Source of the DNA: Psococerastis gibbosa
Lineage: Eukaryota; Arthropoda; Insecta; Psocodea; Psocidae
Direction: 5' to 3'
Assembly (NCBI GenBank): GCA_963971405.1
Contig: OZ020486.1
Location: 33,813,419 to 33,877,418 of the forward strand
Length of the DNA stretch: 64,000 nt
Shown in pieces: positions 11,283-23,700 of the stretch (positions are counted from its first letter, which is position 1; every line of letters starts with the position of its first letter). The notes under the pieces are model-generated. The model worked only from the letters and a program-made list of their open reading frames with translations. It did not search any database and was not told the origin of the DNA. Made by a program: the position numbers and the translations under genes.

Positions 11283-14200
11283 ATGTCCTGTTAGGCAAAA
11301 ATTAAAAACTTAACTTATTTAAATACATGCTCTAAAACTCAGTACCTTATATTTTATTTTACTATTGTCACATCTCATAATGTTGAGTTTTCTGTATTCC
11401 CGTGCAAAAAATGCCACATATTAGGAGGCAGACTGATAATTTCACAATTAGCCCCTAAAAAGGCAATTTTTGTCAATTTGACGTCTTAATTTGTTTTAAA
11501 CGTCTACACATACAGTACAATCCTTTTTGTGTTTGAATATAACGCTTCTGTGTGCGAGACCCTGAAAACCTTCCCAAGATCGTGCAACTTTCCTGTTCAA
11601 ATTAAGATTGGTATCAATGCATTAATTGAAGCCTGGAAATAAAATCCTTGTTAAGCGCCAAAAATTGGAAATTAGTTTTATCACTTATCACCCCAGTGAC
11701 AGGCAAAATTGTAGTTGCAGTTCGGTGGATAGTTGGCATTTTTGCCATGTCCTGTTATAAAGCGTGTCAAGCGCCATGCTTGCGTTCTTTGTGTTTACAT
11801 TCATAAATATAGCTGAAAAATGAATTTTTGGTTGTTTTCAGACGAAAAACTGTAGGTTAGCTGATAACGTATTTAGGAATCTGATTCTTTCACGCTACAT
11901 TTTAACACTTAGGAAGTCCTATTTTGCTCCTAACACTGTCACTTTGTACCCCTTTACTAGACGATTCCGATGATACCAATAACTCAATATCGGAAAAAAA
12001 GGAACTGGAACCTTTTGCTTCTAGTACCCTCAAGTGGTAAGGAGACATTATTGCATAAAAAATCGTGACAACTCCAAATAATGATTTTGTCGCTTAACCA
12101 GTTTTTTTTCCACGCTTCAATTTATGAAATGCATTCTTCTCCCACAATTTATACATTATAGCAGTTAGGTACTTGAAATTAGAGAACTATCACAGATATT
12201 CAATTAACAGTAGTGACGCAGTGTAACAGGACCCCCGTCCGGAAAATCTAAAATTTACTGCTGTCAAAAGCGTTTTGTCAATCCGTATGCTAAGATTCTC
12301 GATTGCAGTGAAACGTAGGGGGAGGTCTGGCAACCTCGTGACGGGTTAAAAGCAAAAGAAGCGTTACTTCGTTGTGTAGGGTTCCAACAAAAAAATCGGG
12401 GCAAATAAAAATAGAAGCCGAGGGCTCCAACGTGCAAGTGATAGTTTTTTTGCGTTTTGGAGCCAAGTGCACTTTGCTGTTTGTTACTCTAGCTGCTCAT
12501 TATCCTAAAAACCAACAGGCGCATCGGGATCTGGCATATTGACAGTGGAAGAATTTTGGAAAAGGGGTGGACCTTATATACATTTTCAATTGAGTTAAAA
12601 ATTTTAGCCTCAATTATCTCGAATGTTTATTTTTTTGTCACCTGCACGCCTTGGCGGCGCTTCAATTGAACTATTCACCAGGCGCAGTAAGTACCTGCGC
12701 ACTTTAATCGCAATCTAAATAGCTTGCTTTTGACTGTATTAGGCTTATGGCGAGTACCTCCCGCAGAATCGTTGAGTTACAGACACCAAACTAGTCCGCC
12801 TGATTCTATAACACTTGGAGTTACATAGAAATGATCTCCATTAGAACTCCAAGCCTGTTTTTTAATCAGGAAGACGAACTAAGAGACTCATTTCCATTCA
12901 TATTAAGGAGCTATAATGGTTGAGAACAATGCCTCAATTGCAGTATATAATCAACGGTGGACTAAAAATTAATACTTGGATTACAACAAATGACTTTCAA
13001 AAATAATTAAAATCGAAAGAGATGAATCCGGTGGGGTGCATGATGTAAAACTAACGCGGGACTGGCTCACATTGATGATGGTATTGCTAAAATCACCAGC
13101 CAAAAAAAAAAAAAAAAAAAAACTGAACTCTCATTGGCTAGTAACTTGCAATACCTGAGATATGTTGCTTTGTATGTTATATTACGGCCCCTTAATTCGT
13201 TTATCATGTCACGGGTAAGCATTCAAAAATTAATACAAGTGACAGCAAATAGGCTAACAAATTAGCAAGACACCCAATGACGATTCTTGGGCATCGCGGC
13301 CACATGGAAATTGAAATATAATCAATAAAAAACAACAAATGGAGTCTAGCAACTTTTTCATTCATGAATCTATATTAGGGTAAGAACAAATTATAATTTA
13401 AAAAAGTACATTCAGATGTAAAAAACACAGAAATCAAAATTATAAATTTCGCTTTTAAAACTACACGGTTAAAGAAAAATCAAATTTCTTCTAAAATTAC
13501 CATTACACTGCCGATATGCAGAAAATGTGTGAATGAAAAATGGCCACCTCAAACCGCTTTAAAATTACTTTTAACCACAATCATATCAATCTTTCCATGG
13601 CCTTCAAATATTTCATATTCACAGTCCCAGTTTTCATACAATACATAATAGAACTCAACTAACACATTTTCACAAGAAAACAGACTCCGCATATTTTTAC
13701 AAAACAAATATTTTAGGTAAGTTACCCCACTTAGTGCGAAAACACAGGTAAAAATCTATAAAACATTTGAAGAAAGCCGAAGTCAGACTTTAATCAAAAA
13801 ATGTTTATTAAAAAAAAACTTTGGCCGATTGGCCGTTGGGTACGTTAAGTTTTTGGGGCGTGTAAGGATAGTAAAGTCTCACTGTTGTCTCTGTACATTG
13901 CACTGTTAAATGGGTATTCATTTTTAAGTTCTCAGCATTGGATATATGATTAATATAACATGTCATGACAGTACCTAACCAGAAGTTTAGTTGTAACTCA
14001 GATTCATTGGCCAAATTAAATACAATTGTAAAATTTATTGCAATATGCGTACAGCTTCCACTTGCTGACCCGACACTAACTATTTTCGATATTTATTATA
14101 AATTAGTATTTTACAAATTAACAAAATTATTAAATTAAACGAAACATCTTTTAATTTTCTAATAATATTGTATATTTTTGTTTCATAATTTTCAAATTAA

Positions 14201-14369
14201 AACTAATAATCAATACTCTCACTCAATCATTCAAAATCTGGAACAGTGAGAAGGTTGACTCACTAAAAAGGCGTTGCTGTCACCTTAGCCACACTTATCT
14301 AATTCGCTGAGCTCACCTGCTTGCCTACTTTTCTTATCTCCGTTTCTGTTAAATCCAACATAAAACATT
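11283..14369. other. Gene-free AT-rich intergenic DNA
   Basis: I see no conserved exon on either strand here. There is a poly-A tract near 13100. The string ACTGTATTAGGCTTATGGCGAG near 12735 resembles one near position 105, which suggests an unclassified repeat. Confidence 0.4.
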
Positions 14370-14379
14370 ACTTTGGTCA

Positions 14380-14540
14380 GGACAGGTAGTTTCACCCGAA
14401 AGATTGTTGGTTCGAATCGCACACTGGCTACATTTTCTGGCCATGCTGCGGAGGGCATGTAAAGCAGGCGGTCCTAGTTCCTAGTTGAGTGTAAGAGAGC
14501 CCTAACTCCACTAGGTTGGCTTAGTAATAGAACAAAAAAA
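14380..14540 (+). repeat. tRNA-derived SINE, family A
   Basis: It carries a pol III B-box-like GGTTCGAATCGCACAC preceded by a tRNA-like arm, then the tail CTAGTTGAGTGTAAGAG and a T/A-rich end. It belongs to the same family as the copies near 18320, 28060 and 41960. Confidence 0.7.
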
Positions 14541-14560
14541 AGCCTTTATTTATTTACTTT

Positions 14561-15905
14561 GCTGATGAGCATGTTGTGTTTTAATCCTGACAGAGACATA
14601 GATTTGCTGTTTTTGCCCAGACTAAAATCTCGCCCCATGTCAGTAAAAACATCCAGTTAGTTTTGAGGAGTGCGAGGGGAGGATGTGGCTCAGATTATGA
14701 ATAGTATATTTTTTTATTTTTGGATTAGGCGAATTTCGACAGGTAAAGCATGTTTGCTGATGAGCATGTTGTGTTTAAATCCTGACAGAGACATAGATTT
14801 GCTGCTTTTGCCCAGACTAAAATCTCGCCCCATGTCAGTAAAAACATCCAGTTAGTTTTGAGGAGTGCGAGGGGAGGATGTGGCTCAGATTATGAAAAGT
14901 ATATTTTTTTATTTTTGGATTAGGCGAATTTCGACAGGTAAAGCATGTTTGCTGATGAGCATGTTGTGTTTAAATCCTGACAGAGACATAGATTTGCTGC
15001 TTTTGCCCAGACTAAAATCTCGCCCCATGTCAGTAAAAACATCCAGTTAGTTTTGAGGAGTGCGAGGGGAGGATGTGGCTCAGATTATGAATAGTATATT
15101 TTTTTATTTTTGGATTAGGCGAATTTCGACAGGTAAAGCATGTTGTGTTTAAATCCTGACAGAGACATAGATTTGCTGCTTTTGCCCAGACTAAAATCTC
15201 GCCCCATGTCAGTAAAAACATCCAGTTAGTTTTGAGGAGTGCGAGGGGAGGATGTGGCTCAGATTATGAAAAGTATATTTTTTTATTTTTGGATTAGGCG
15301 AATTTCGACAGGTAAAGCATGTTTGCTGATGAGCATGTTGTGTTTAAATCCTGACAGAGACATAGATTTGCTGCTTTTGCCCAGACTAAAATCTCGCCCC
15401 ATGTCAGTAAAAACATCCAGTTAGTTTTGAGGAGTGCGAGGGGAGGATGTGGCTCAGATTATGAAAAGTATATTTTTTTTTTTTTGGATTAGGCGATTTC
15501 GACAGGTAAAGCATGTTTGCTGATGAGCATGTTGTGTTTAAATCCTGACAGAGACATAGATTTGCTACTTTTGCCCAGACTAAAATCTCGCCCCATGTCA
15601 GTAAAAACTTCCAGTTAGTTTTGAGGAGTGCGAGGGGAGGATGTGGCTCAGATTATGAAAAGTATATTTTTTTGTTTTGGATTAGGCGAATTTCGACAGG
15701 TAAAGCATGTTTGCTGATGAGCATGTTGTGTTTTAATCCTGACAGAGACATAGATTTGCTGCTTTTGCCCAGACTAAAATCTCGCCCCATGTCAGTAAAA
15801 ACATCCAGTTAGTTTTGAGGAGTGCGAGGGGAGGATGTGGCTCAGATTATGAAAAGTATATTTTTTTGTTTTGGATTAGGCGAATTTCGACAGGTAAAGC
15901 ATGTT
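14561..15905 (+). repeat. Satellite array, ~195-bp unit, about seven copies
   Basis: Units start near 14561, 14756, 14951, 15138, 15325, 15518 and 15710 and are nearly identical. Each contains GACAGAGACATAGATTTGC, AAATCTCGCCCCATGTCAG and GATTAGGCGAATTTCGACAG. The third or fourth unit lacks a TTTGCTGATGAGCATG stretch, giving a ~187-bp spacing. The identical 61-codon reading frames that recur in it are a by-product of the repeat. Confidence 0.92.
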
Positions 15906-16021
15906 AACATGTTACGCAGACATGTTGCTGCGTAGGAAATTAATAATTGATATTAAGAAGGACGATACTATTATTTTATTGAACCATGCTGTCGTTGGAT
16001 TCATTTTGTAACTACTTGGAA

Positions 16022-16163
16022 GGCGCATATTCCACCTTCGTCAATAGTGCATAGTAAATTTGGTATTGACGTGGTAGCAGACATTAAAAACCGTCTAGAA
16101 ATGTCTGCTACCACGTCAATACCACATTTACTATACACTATTGACGTAGGTGGAATAAGCGCC
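16022..16163. mobile_element. Short PIF/Harbinger-like foldback MITE
   Basis: This 142-bp inverted repeat has ends GGCGCATATTCCACC and the complement, with arms containing TGACGTGGTAGCAGACATT. No clear TSD remains. It is the short version of the outer layer of the composite MITEs. Confidence 0.75.
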
Positions 16164-16519
16164 ATTGAAATAAAGTTCCTAACAATTATGATCTCTCAAG
16201 TATGCCAAATACCGACCTAGAACATAATAGCTCATAAAAAGTTGAAATAATCGGAAACTTTTAGCAACCGCAGCCAACAGCATTCGACTTAACCTTACTG
16301 TTTGTCATGTACAAAACTTAGCAAGCAAGTATAACCCAGGTAAACTACAACATTTTTCATCAACTTGATCGTACTGTCTAACAGCGAAAGCCCATATTCA
16401 GCGGCTGCGTATATATCCAGTAGGCACCTAAACATAAGAAAACAAAAATTTATTAGAATAATTTCAGTAATACCTGTATGTTACACATTCACTTTGTCAT
16501 AGTAAAAATAAAATAGTAA

Positions 16520-17460
16520 AGTACTTTATTACTAAAAATATAACATGTGTAAGACCAGTTTCGGCACTAGGCTATCGTCAGGCTACAGACATATAAACAG
16601 CACTACATCAATTAACAAGTAAAAACAATAGTTCGAGAAAAATTGGCGGCAACCTCAACTAGCGGTGATCTCATAAAAGTTACATCGTTTAAAGCGATTT
16701 TCCCCGAGTTCATAGTTTATTTTTTAAATTTCCATCACAATACAATATATATCCTTTAAATTATACAATACATGTAAAGTATAAGATAAAATCGTCAAAA
16801 TCAGGTAGTTCTGTCATTGTCATTGTGCTAGTGCCTCATTGACAGTGTAAAAAGCTTTCTCTAAGAGATGGTTTCTTAGCAATTTAGGGAAGTTAGAAGC
16901 ATTTATCGCCGCTCTCAGTTCAATCGGGAGTTTTCTAAGGTAGGCGAAACCTTGTAGTATAGGATCCAGTCGCTCACACTTGGCTCTGCGTGGCGCTGGC
17001 CTTACAAGGTCTCCCCGTTGCCTCGTGTTGTAGGGGACGCAGCAATTGAGGTCGGTTGTGTACTATATAGACTATAGCAGCTGTGATAGCCTTTATGTGG
17101 GCCAGACCGGAAGGTATTTTCAGGATAGGATTAAAGAGCATAAAGGTGAATAGGCAAGCCTGTTTCCGCTCTGGCCCAACATACAAACATGGCAGGCCAT
17201 TATTGTAATTTTAATGATTTTACAATCTGTCACCTGGGTGGTAAGGGACAATTGGTGGACTCTCTAGATAGAAATTAAAAAAGCTATAAACTCAGAGCAA
17301 AACGTTTTAAACGACGTAACGCCAATTTTCCAACACCACCGACATAAATACCTCGAACCATTGTTTTTACTTGTTAATTTATGTAGTGTTGCTTGTATGT
17401 CTGTAGCCTGACGATGGCCTAGTGCCGAACCGGTCATATACAGTATATGCATTTAGTCAT
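16520..17460 (+). mobile_element. Penelope-like retroelement 3' end with GIY-YIG remnant
   Basis: Around 17082-17150 the plus strand encodes CDSLYVGQTGRYFQDRIKEH, the GIY-YIG nuclease signature of Penelope-like elements. Further pieces (FTICHLGGKGQLVDSL) follow in another frame, so it is broken by stops and frameshifts. A terminal repeat containing CCTGACGATGGCCTAGTGCC occurs at 17405-17435, and an inverted copy lies at 16545-16620. It sits just downstream of DP. Confidence 0.75.
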
Positions 17461-17506
17461 ACTAATTCCTCCACTAAAAAAAAATTAATTGACAGCCCAA
17501 GCATAT

Positions 17507-17512
17507 TTTATT
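17507..17512 (-). terminator. Possible DP polyadenylation signal (AATAAA)
   Basis: AATAAA on the minus strand lies about 200 nt after the DP stop codon. It would be used if the donor-like site at 17704 is not spliced. Confidence 0.45.
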
Positions 17513-17712
17513 TTCTATTCTTGACCAACAAATGAACTACGAATTCGTAACATTCAATATATTTTTGGATGTGACAGTCTCTCAAAACATTTACACTATT
17601 CCCATGTCTACGTGGCTCCAGAAAATAGCCCTTTTGCTTGCTCATAAACAATTTTAATTCTACTAACACGTCTTGAGAAAACCAGTTTGAATTAAGCGAC
17701 TTACCTGAGTCA

Positions 17713-20700
17713 CTAGTGGGTGTCCATCTCAGTTTCCGACGCACTATCAGACTCCTCTAGATAAATCGGGCCTTCCTCGAACTCATCCTTGGATGGTGAC
17801 ATTAACATTGATGTTTCTCCCTCCACATTGCAATTAACCATTTCTGGTAAACAAAATACATTGCATTAGAATGTAAATAAAACTAAAATGCTGATTGGCT
17901 GAGATGGCTTGTAGAACACTTTTTTGTTCCCACTGCAGAAACAACTCAGGTTTTTTAAGAAATGTCAGCAGAATCCAATATTTCCAAACTTACCATCGAG
18001 GTAAGGAGCTAGTGCCCTTGGCAGCATGGACTTGGCTCTAATGAGTTCATTGTGAGAAGTCTCCCCGTTGTGCAACCCCAACGTCATCCCCAAATTTTCC
18101 AGAACGTGGCTTTCGTCCTGTATTTGAAAATAGTCATCGAAATAGAACGTATACTCCTTCCTAAAAAACAACAGACAATATGTGTGAATATAGCAATACG
18201 ACCAACGAGTGCCATCAGAAGAGCGAGAATAGAATGTAGAAAAACAAAATATAGGGGTCCTGAAAATCCACAACTCGCCGTGCATTCCGGAGTAGGACTA
18301 GGTAAGATTGGTATTGTCAGTGCATGTTGGGCAGTCTCAGACATCCATACAAAAGGTTATTAGTTCGAGTCTCACATTTGTTACATTAACTGGCAATGCT
18401 TCCTGTAAAGCAAGCAGGCCTTCCTAGTTGAGCGTAAAAAAGGACATTTCTCAGATTAACTCAGATGGGATGATTCAGGAACAAAACAGTCATGTCACTT
18501 TATTTTAACCGTTAGCAAACTGGCATAAGCCGCTGACGATAACCTGCCCCAGCTGCACACTGGTAATTGGCAAGCAGAGGCTTGTTCTGCAATTGCAACA
18601 GGCGTATCCGTCGAATAGACCTTTAAAATGAGTAATAAGTCTTCAAGCATTGAAAGCAATTTAGTTCTTTTTATCAAGCAATCCCCCTGATTACATGTTC
18701 ATTATTTTTAAGATTAAAAATAATCGCCATGAAATAAAACTAGAGCCTGAGGCGTACACACGGACCATTCGGCACCAGCGAGACACGAACCGCCCCTGTT
18801 TACCTCGTCTAATAAAACTTACTCTAAAACGCACGATACCTACAACAGCATAACGAGTGGTTGAAATGACGTTGAAATTGATTGTCCGTTGCGAAGTATT
18901 TGTGATAGTTTTCTTTCTCCAGTTCGTTGTTAATAAACTAACCTATGATTACATTTAGAAGCTGTCTCACCTGTCATTGGACACATTACAGTTAACAGTC
19001 GTATTCTGATTAGTGCTTACTACAAGCAAGGGCAACTGAATGCAAGACGATGGACCGGGCTGACCCCTGACCGCTTCGATCGCCCTGTTTCGTTCTACCA
19101 GGCTTTTGAATGCAACCTGAAACAAGTCAGACAATAAATTAGTTTTAAGTATTAGGGCAAAATTAAAACACGGAAAAATCACGAATTATTCACCTTTCCC
19201 TATTTCAGAATGAATTGTGGCCTTGCTTGCGCCCACCTCCGGGTGGTCCTGTTCTCGTCCATCCATTGAAGCTGCTTGTTCCATACTCAATACTTCTATT
19301 ACTACACTCACCTGTTGCAAAATGAGATTTTGCAGCTCTTTTTTCTTTGTTTCAATTCTTTCCATAATCTGTTTACGCTGAGAGTCGACATTTCTTGTTC
19401 GCGTGTTCAGTCTAGGAAACCCGGTTGGCAACCCCAACCACCGGATTTCTTTCTTTTCCTTTGAAATTATACTCATGGCCATGAGAACGTTGAGCGCATC
19501 GTAAACACGACGCCGAATGTTCTTCTGATCATAATTCTGAAACAAAAAATTTGATCATGCTGGTGATTTTTTTCCTTATTGGCCATGAAGTTTTGTTGTT
19601 AATTTTGTGTATAGGAGAACCCCATTAAACAATTTCTTTTAAATATAAATTAAAGGAAAATCGCACAAACAATTGAATGTACTGTATGTATTTGATTGAC
19701 CTATTCAGTAGCCTCACTAAGTAACTTAATACTTGTGTTGAGTTACGACACGTCTCCGATCGCATGGTGTAGACTCGCACAAGTACAAGCAGGCTCCCTC
19801 CCACCTTGCCACCGAAGCCGATAAATTGGTAAAGCGCCTAAGGCTGGTTAATACCATAATAACGCATCCAATGACCAATAGTAATTTTGTTGAAAAGTTA
19901 GCTGTATCATTTACTGCATACCTTTGTAAATTGGGTTACTATGCATAAATTTACTATTAAAAAAAGCAAAGCATATTCGTATAGAAATAGCTTTTTTTTT
20001 TCTCCATATACGGCAAATCCCAACGACATACTGACCTGTTCCACGTTGGGCTGGAATGGTGATCCAGTGAATTCTGAGACCAGCTCATCGGCCACTTCAT
20101 TGTAGGTCGTCAAGCCTTTCTCCCGAACCTTTTCGCAGACTTTCATTGAGAAATGTCGCAGCCCCTTCCCACCTTTCTCCCCTCTCCGACGTTTTTTACT
20201 GTAACAGAAGTAGTTATTGTTGTTCACTTTTCTGGTAGCAAATTAACAGTGCAACGCAAAATGCTAATAACTTCGGGGAAGCCACACTTTTATGTATGGA
20301 TGGGTGACGGTAGACAGTAGTCTTAACAGAAACGCTGGTAAAAGGAATGTACCACTGTGCATCAATTTCAATTTTCCAATTGAAGGGAAATTGTGCACAT
20401 TAGAAAGATTTAATGAATCCATTTAATTGCAATTATTAGGCTACTTAAATTTCATGTTTATTTGCGACTTTGTATTCTTCGACCCTCCACCAATAGACTT
20501 CTTAAATCCTCGCAACGGGAGACGATATTTTCTCAAGGTTGGAACCGGTCGGGTTTGCTAACCGTTACTGCACCCTTTGGCTTATTGTAACCCGGTTCGC
20601 CTTCTTGTTACTTAAGGCTTCACTTTGTGTCCCTCTGGTTACACCTTTTATTAGCTCACGTCACTGGTCTAAGCCCTGCTTTTGCTTCGCTATAGTCCGG

Positions 20701-23700
20701 GTATCATTCGTCCCCACAACGTATCAACTCAGATCAAACCTACAAAGTGTTTTGACAGGGTTTGTGGCAGTCTCTATCATGTAGACTGTTATTAGACCAT
20801 CGAGCATACGTGCAGCAGGATGCAGTGTTCAGATGGTTCACTTTGATAAGTTTCAGCAAGTCAGTTTCTAACGAGAAGCACTGTCTTTCCGCAAGCTATG
20901 CCGATGGCTTATAGGAGACGATATCAATATACTTACTATTCACAGAAATATTCACCCTCTCCGGACCTTTGTCTGACAGTAACAGGTGTTGAACCTTTCA
21001 CCTGAATGCGCTTATAAGACGGACTTGAACCGGACAACCGGCTTGAGGCTTCTGATTGAGACTGCATGGCTCGCTGCAACGCACCAAAACACAACATCAT
21101 TGTCACCAGCCTTATTACCGTCAAAGTCGGGCCCCCCCATTTCCTGGAGTCATGGACATATGAACATATGGACTCGCAACAGCCTACCTGTCAGAAGGAT
21201 TCCCGCCGCCAATTGCAATATTTCCAAAACTCAAATTATTTAAAAAAAAAAAAAAAAAAAAAAAGAGATCTAGAACAGGAAAGGGTATTTAAACATACAA
21301 TGAAGATATCAGTGCAAATGGCTGCCTGAATCCTGAATTTGAAAAAATTGTCGCGTATGTTTAGCTTACAATAATAGTGCCAAGTTACGCATCCCGTTTA
21401 TATAAACCATCCTTGCTTGGAGTAAACCGTGGCCACCATTTTGCCCCGTTAAAAAAAATATATTTTCAATGTTAAACTTCTTATGGGAGGGCTTTAAAAT
21501 TCTGATCCGCAACCTTTCTATGTGACAATATATTGCAGTATCATATTATGTATAACACTGACTTTTATGTTACGAAAAGCAGCGCCATCTTGTTTGTCGG
21601 GAGGCAACATAGTGTTGCACATTCCCGCTGTGTCTCTAGTCTCCCTGGCCTTAGGGTATCGGCGAAGAGTAAGATATACGCCCTTCTCCGTTCCTTTCTC
21701 GTTGTCCGTGGTTGCTATTCAAAAGTTTCACTTTTATTTACTTTTTTTATGCCTTTAATACAAAGAATTAATCTCCACACACAACCAAAGCTATTGCATA
21801 AACACTAAGTGAACTGAAATGTACATATGTTACCCAGGCTTTTACTTACCACTTCTGCGGGTGGAATATGAATGACTTTTTGAACAAGTTCAGGGTGACG
21901 GACAATTTTGAACGTAGGAGAAGACACTGTAGCCATCGGTCTCTTCCTCACCATAAGGCTGGTAGGCAATGACATCTCCTAAAAAAAGAAAGTAAATCAA
22001 ATATAATAGGTTTCCGTTGTAAAGTTTCAGCACCTTTCTCGGCAAGTTCGGTGCATATTTACAATTATTATTATACTATATATATCATTATTATATTTAC
22101 AATTAATATTTACAATACGTGCTAAAAATTTTTATCTTGTTGTTATGTTTGGGAATTGTTATTCAGACAATTGAGTAATAGACAGACATAGCAGCCCGTT
22201 ATGAATTAAACATTGGGCCCTTCTTCCGCTACCATCCCGTCTTCTGCTAAGGGGATTCCTCCACCGCGGCGCTAGAACTTTTTGCAAATTAATCGTTGAA
22301 ATTATGGTTAAACATTCCATATTGTGTAAAATTTAGGGGTCTAGCTAGTTTCAATAACCTAATTACTTAGGTCATTCACTACTCTATGCCACAATTATAA
22401 TATGTGTTAAAAAGCTAAATTAGGCAATCAAGCTGTAAAAATTAAGACTCAATAAAAATCAGTTTTTATTGATATTTTAATTATAATTTTGCATTTTAAC
22501 AATTCAAATAGCGAGTACTTCTAGCATTATTGGTTATATTTTTAGGCGTTATTTTAAATTCTGAAACGCAGATCGTAAAACAATAATTTGCTTAAATTAC
22601 GAATCACTTCCTCAATTTTGAACGTGAACTTGTCACGTAGTAAAGGGACACCTGCAACGCGGCGCTGTTGTCGACAAGACCACTGGACCCTCGTAAAGCT
22701 GAAGCCTGTGTGGGTTATTGCTTTCAAAATATATCATTTTTAATGCCGGAAAGGAAGAGAATTTTTCAAAGGTGTTAGGTTAGATCACCAGCCCGGATTA
22801 AGAGCATCCAAGAAAATTTCAGTCTGTGAACACCTTAAGGCGGTTATTCCTCCGACGTCAATAGTGATAGTAATGGTGGTATTGACGTGATTCACGTGGT
22901 AGCAGACATTAAAGACAGTCTAAAAATGTCTGCTACCACGTCAATATCACCAACACTATCACTTTTGACGTCGGTGGAATAACCGCCTAACAGAAGAAAA
23001 ACGACGATGGAAACTAATCATTAAATACTACTAGCCCCATGAGTCAAACAATTTAAGATTTATTAATAACTTTATATATATAAAAAAAATTAAAATTTGT
23101 TCGAGCATTTCAGAATGGCTCGTACAGATGTATGCCAAGTTCTTGAACGCTTAAAGACGAAGCGAAAAACCCAGATGATATATGGTATTTGAAATCAGAA
23201 GTTCGCATGTGTGTGTGTGTGGCTACCTAAGCTGTAATTAAAAGGGTGTACAATATCTTTCAATTCAAAATTTAAACACGATTTTCTCATTACAAACTCC
23301 AGGAGAGATACTTTTGTGTTCAACCACGTACAAACCACTGGCTGACAACTTTGCAAATGCAGCATGACTTGCAGCAAGTTAAACAGCAAGTTTCCCTTAG
23401 TCCTGTGGGAGCCGGCCGAGCAATTCAGCTGCAACTTCACCTCACGCGAATAATGCAATATCGATCTACCTCCAGCCATACAACTTAAGAAAGTGTAAAG
23501 GAAGAAGAGATATGTCGAATCGGATGGATTGTAGGTTAGCAGCTTGATTTTTTGAGAAGGGTACGAAGAAAAACTAAACAAAGACAGACGGTAGTACATA
23601 GCTTGGATATTTTATATTACGCATATCAGAGCAGCAGTCTTCAACCTTTGAGAACGTTTCATTCAATCGGTCTAGGCAGGGAAATGAATATAATAAAAAG

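Noticed and set aside
14670..15812. Repeated 61-63 codon reading frames
   Set aside because: They recur because the satellite unit recurs; the sequence has no protein family features.
23195..23599. 134-codon minus-strand reading frame
   Set aside because: Not recognisable, low-complexity start, includes a (GTGT)n tract at its end, and no conserved residues; it lies within the large DP intron.
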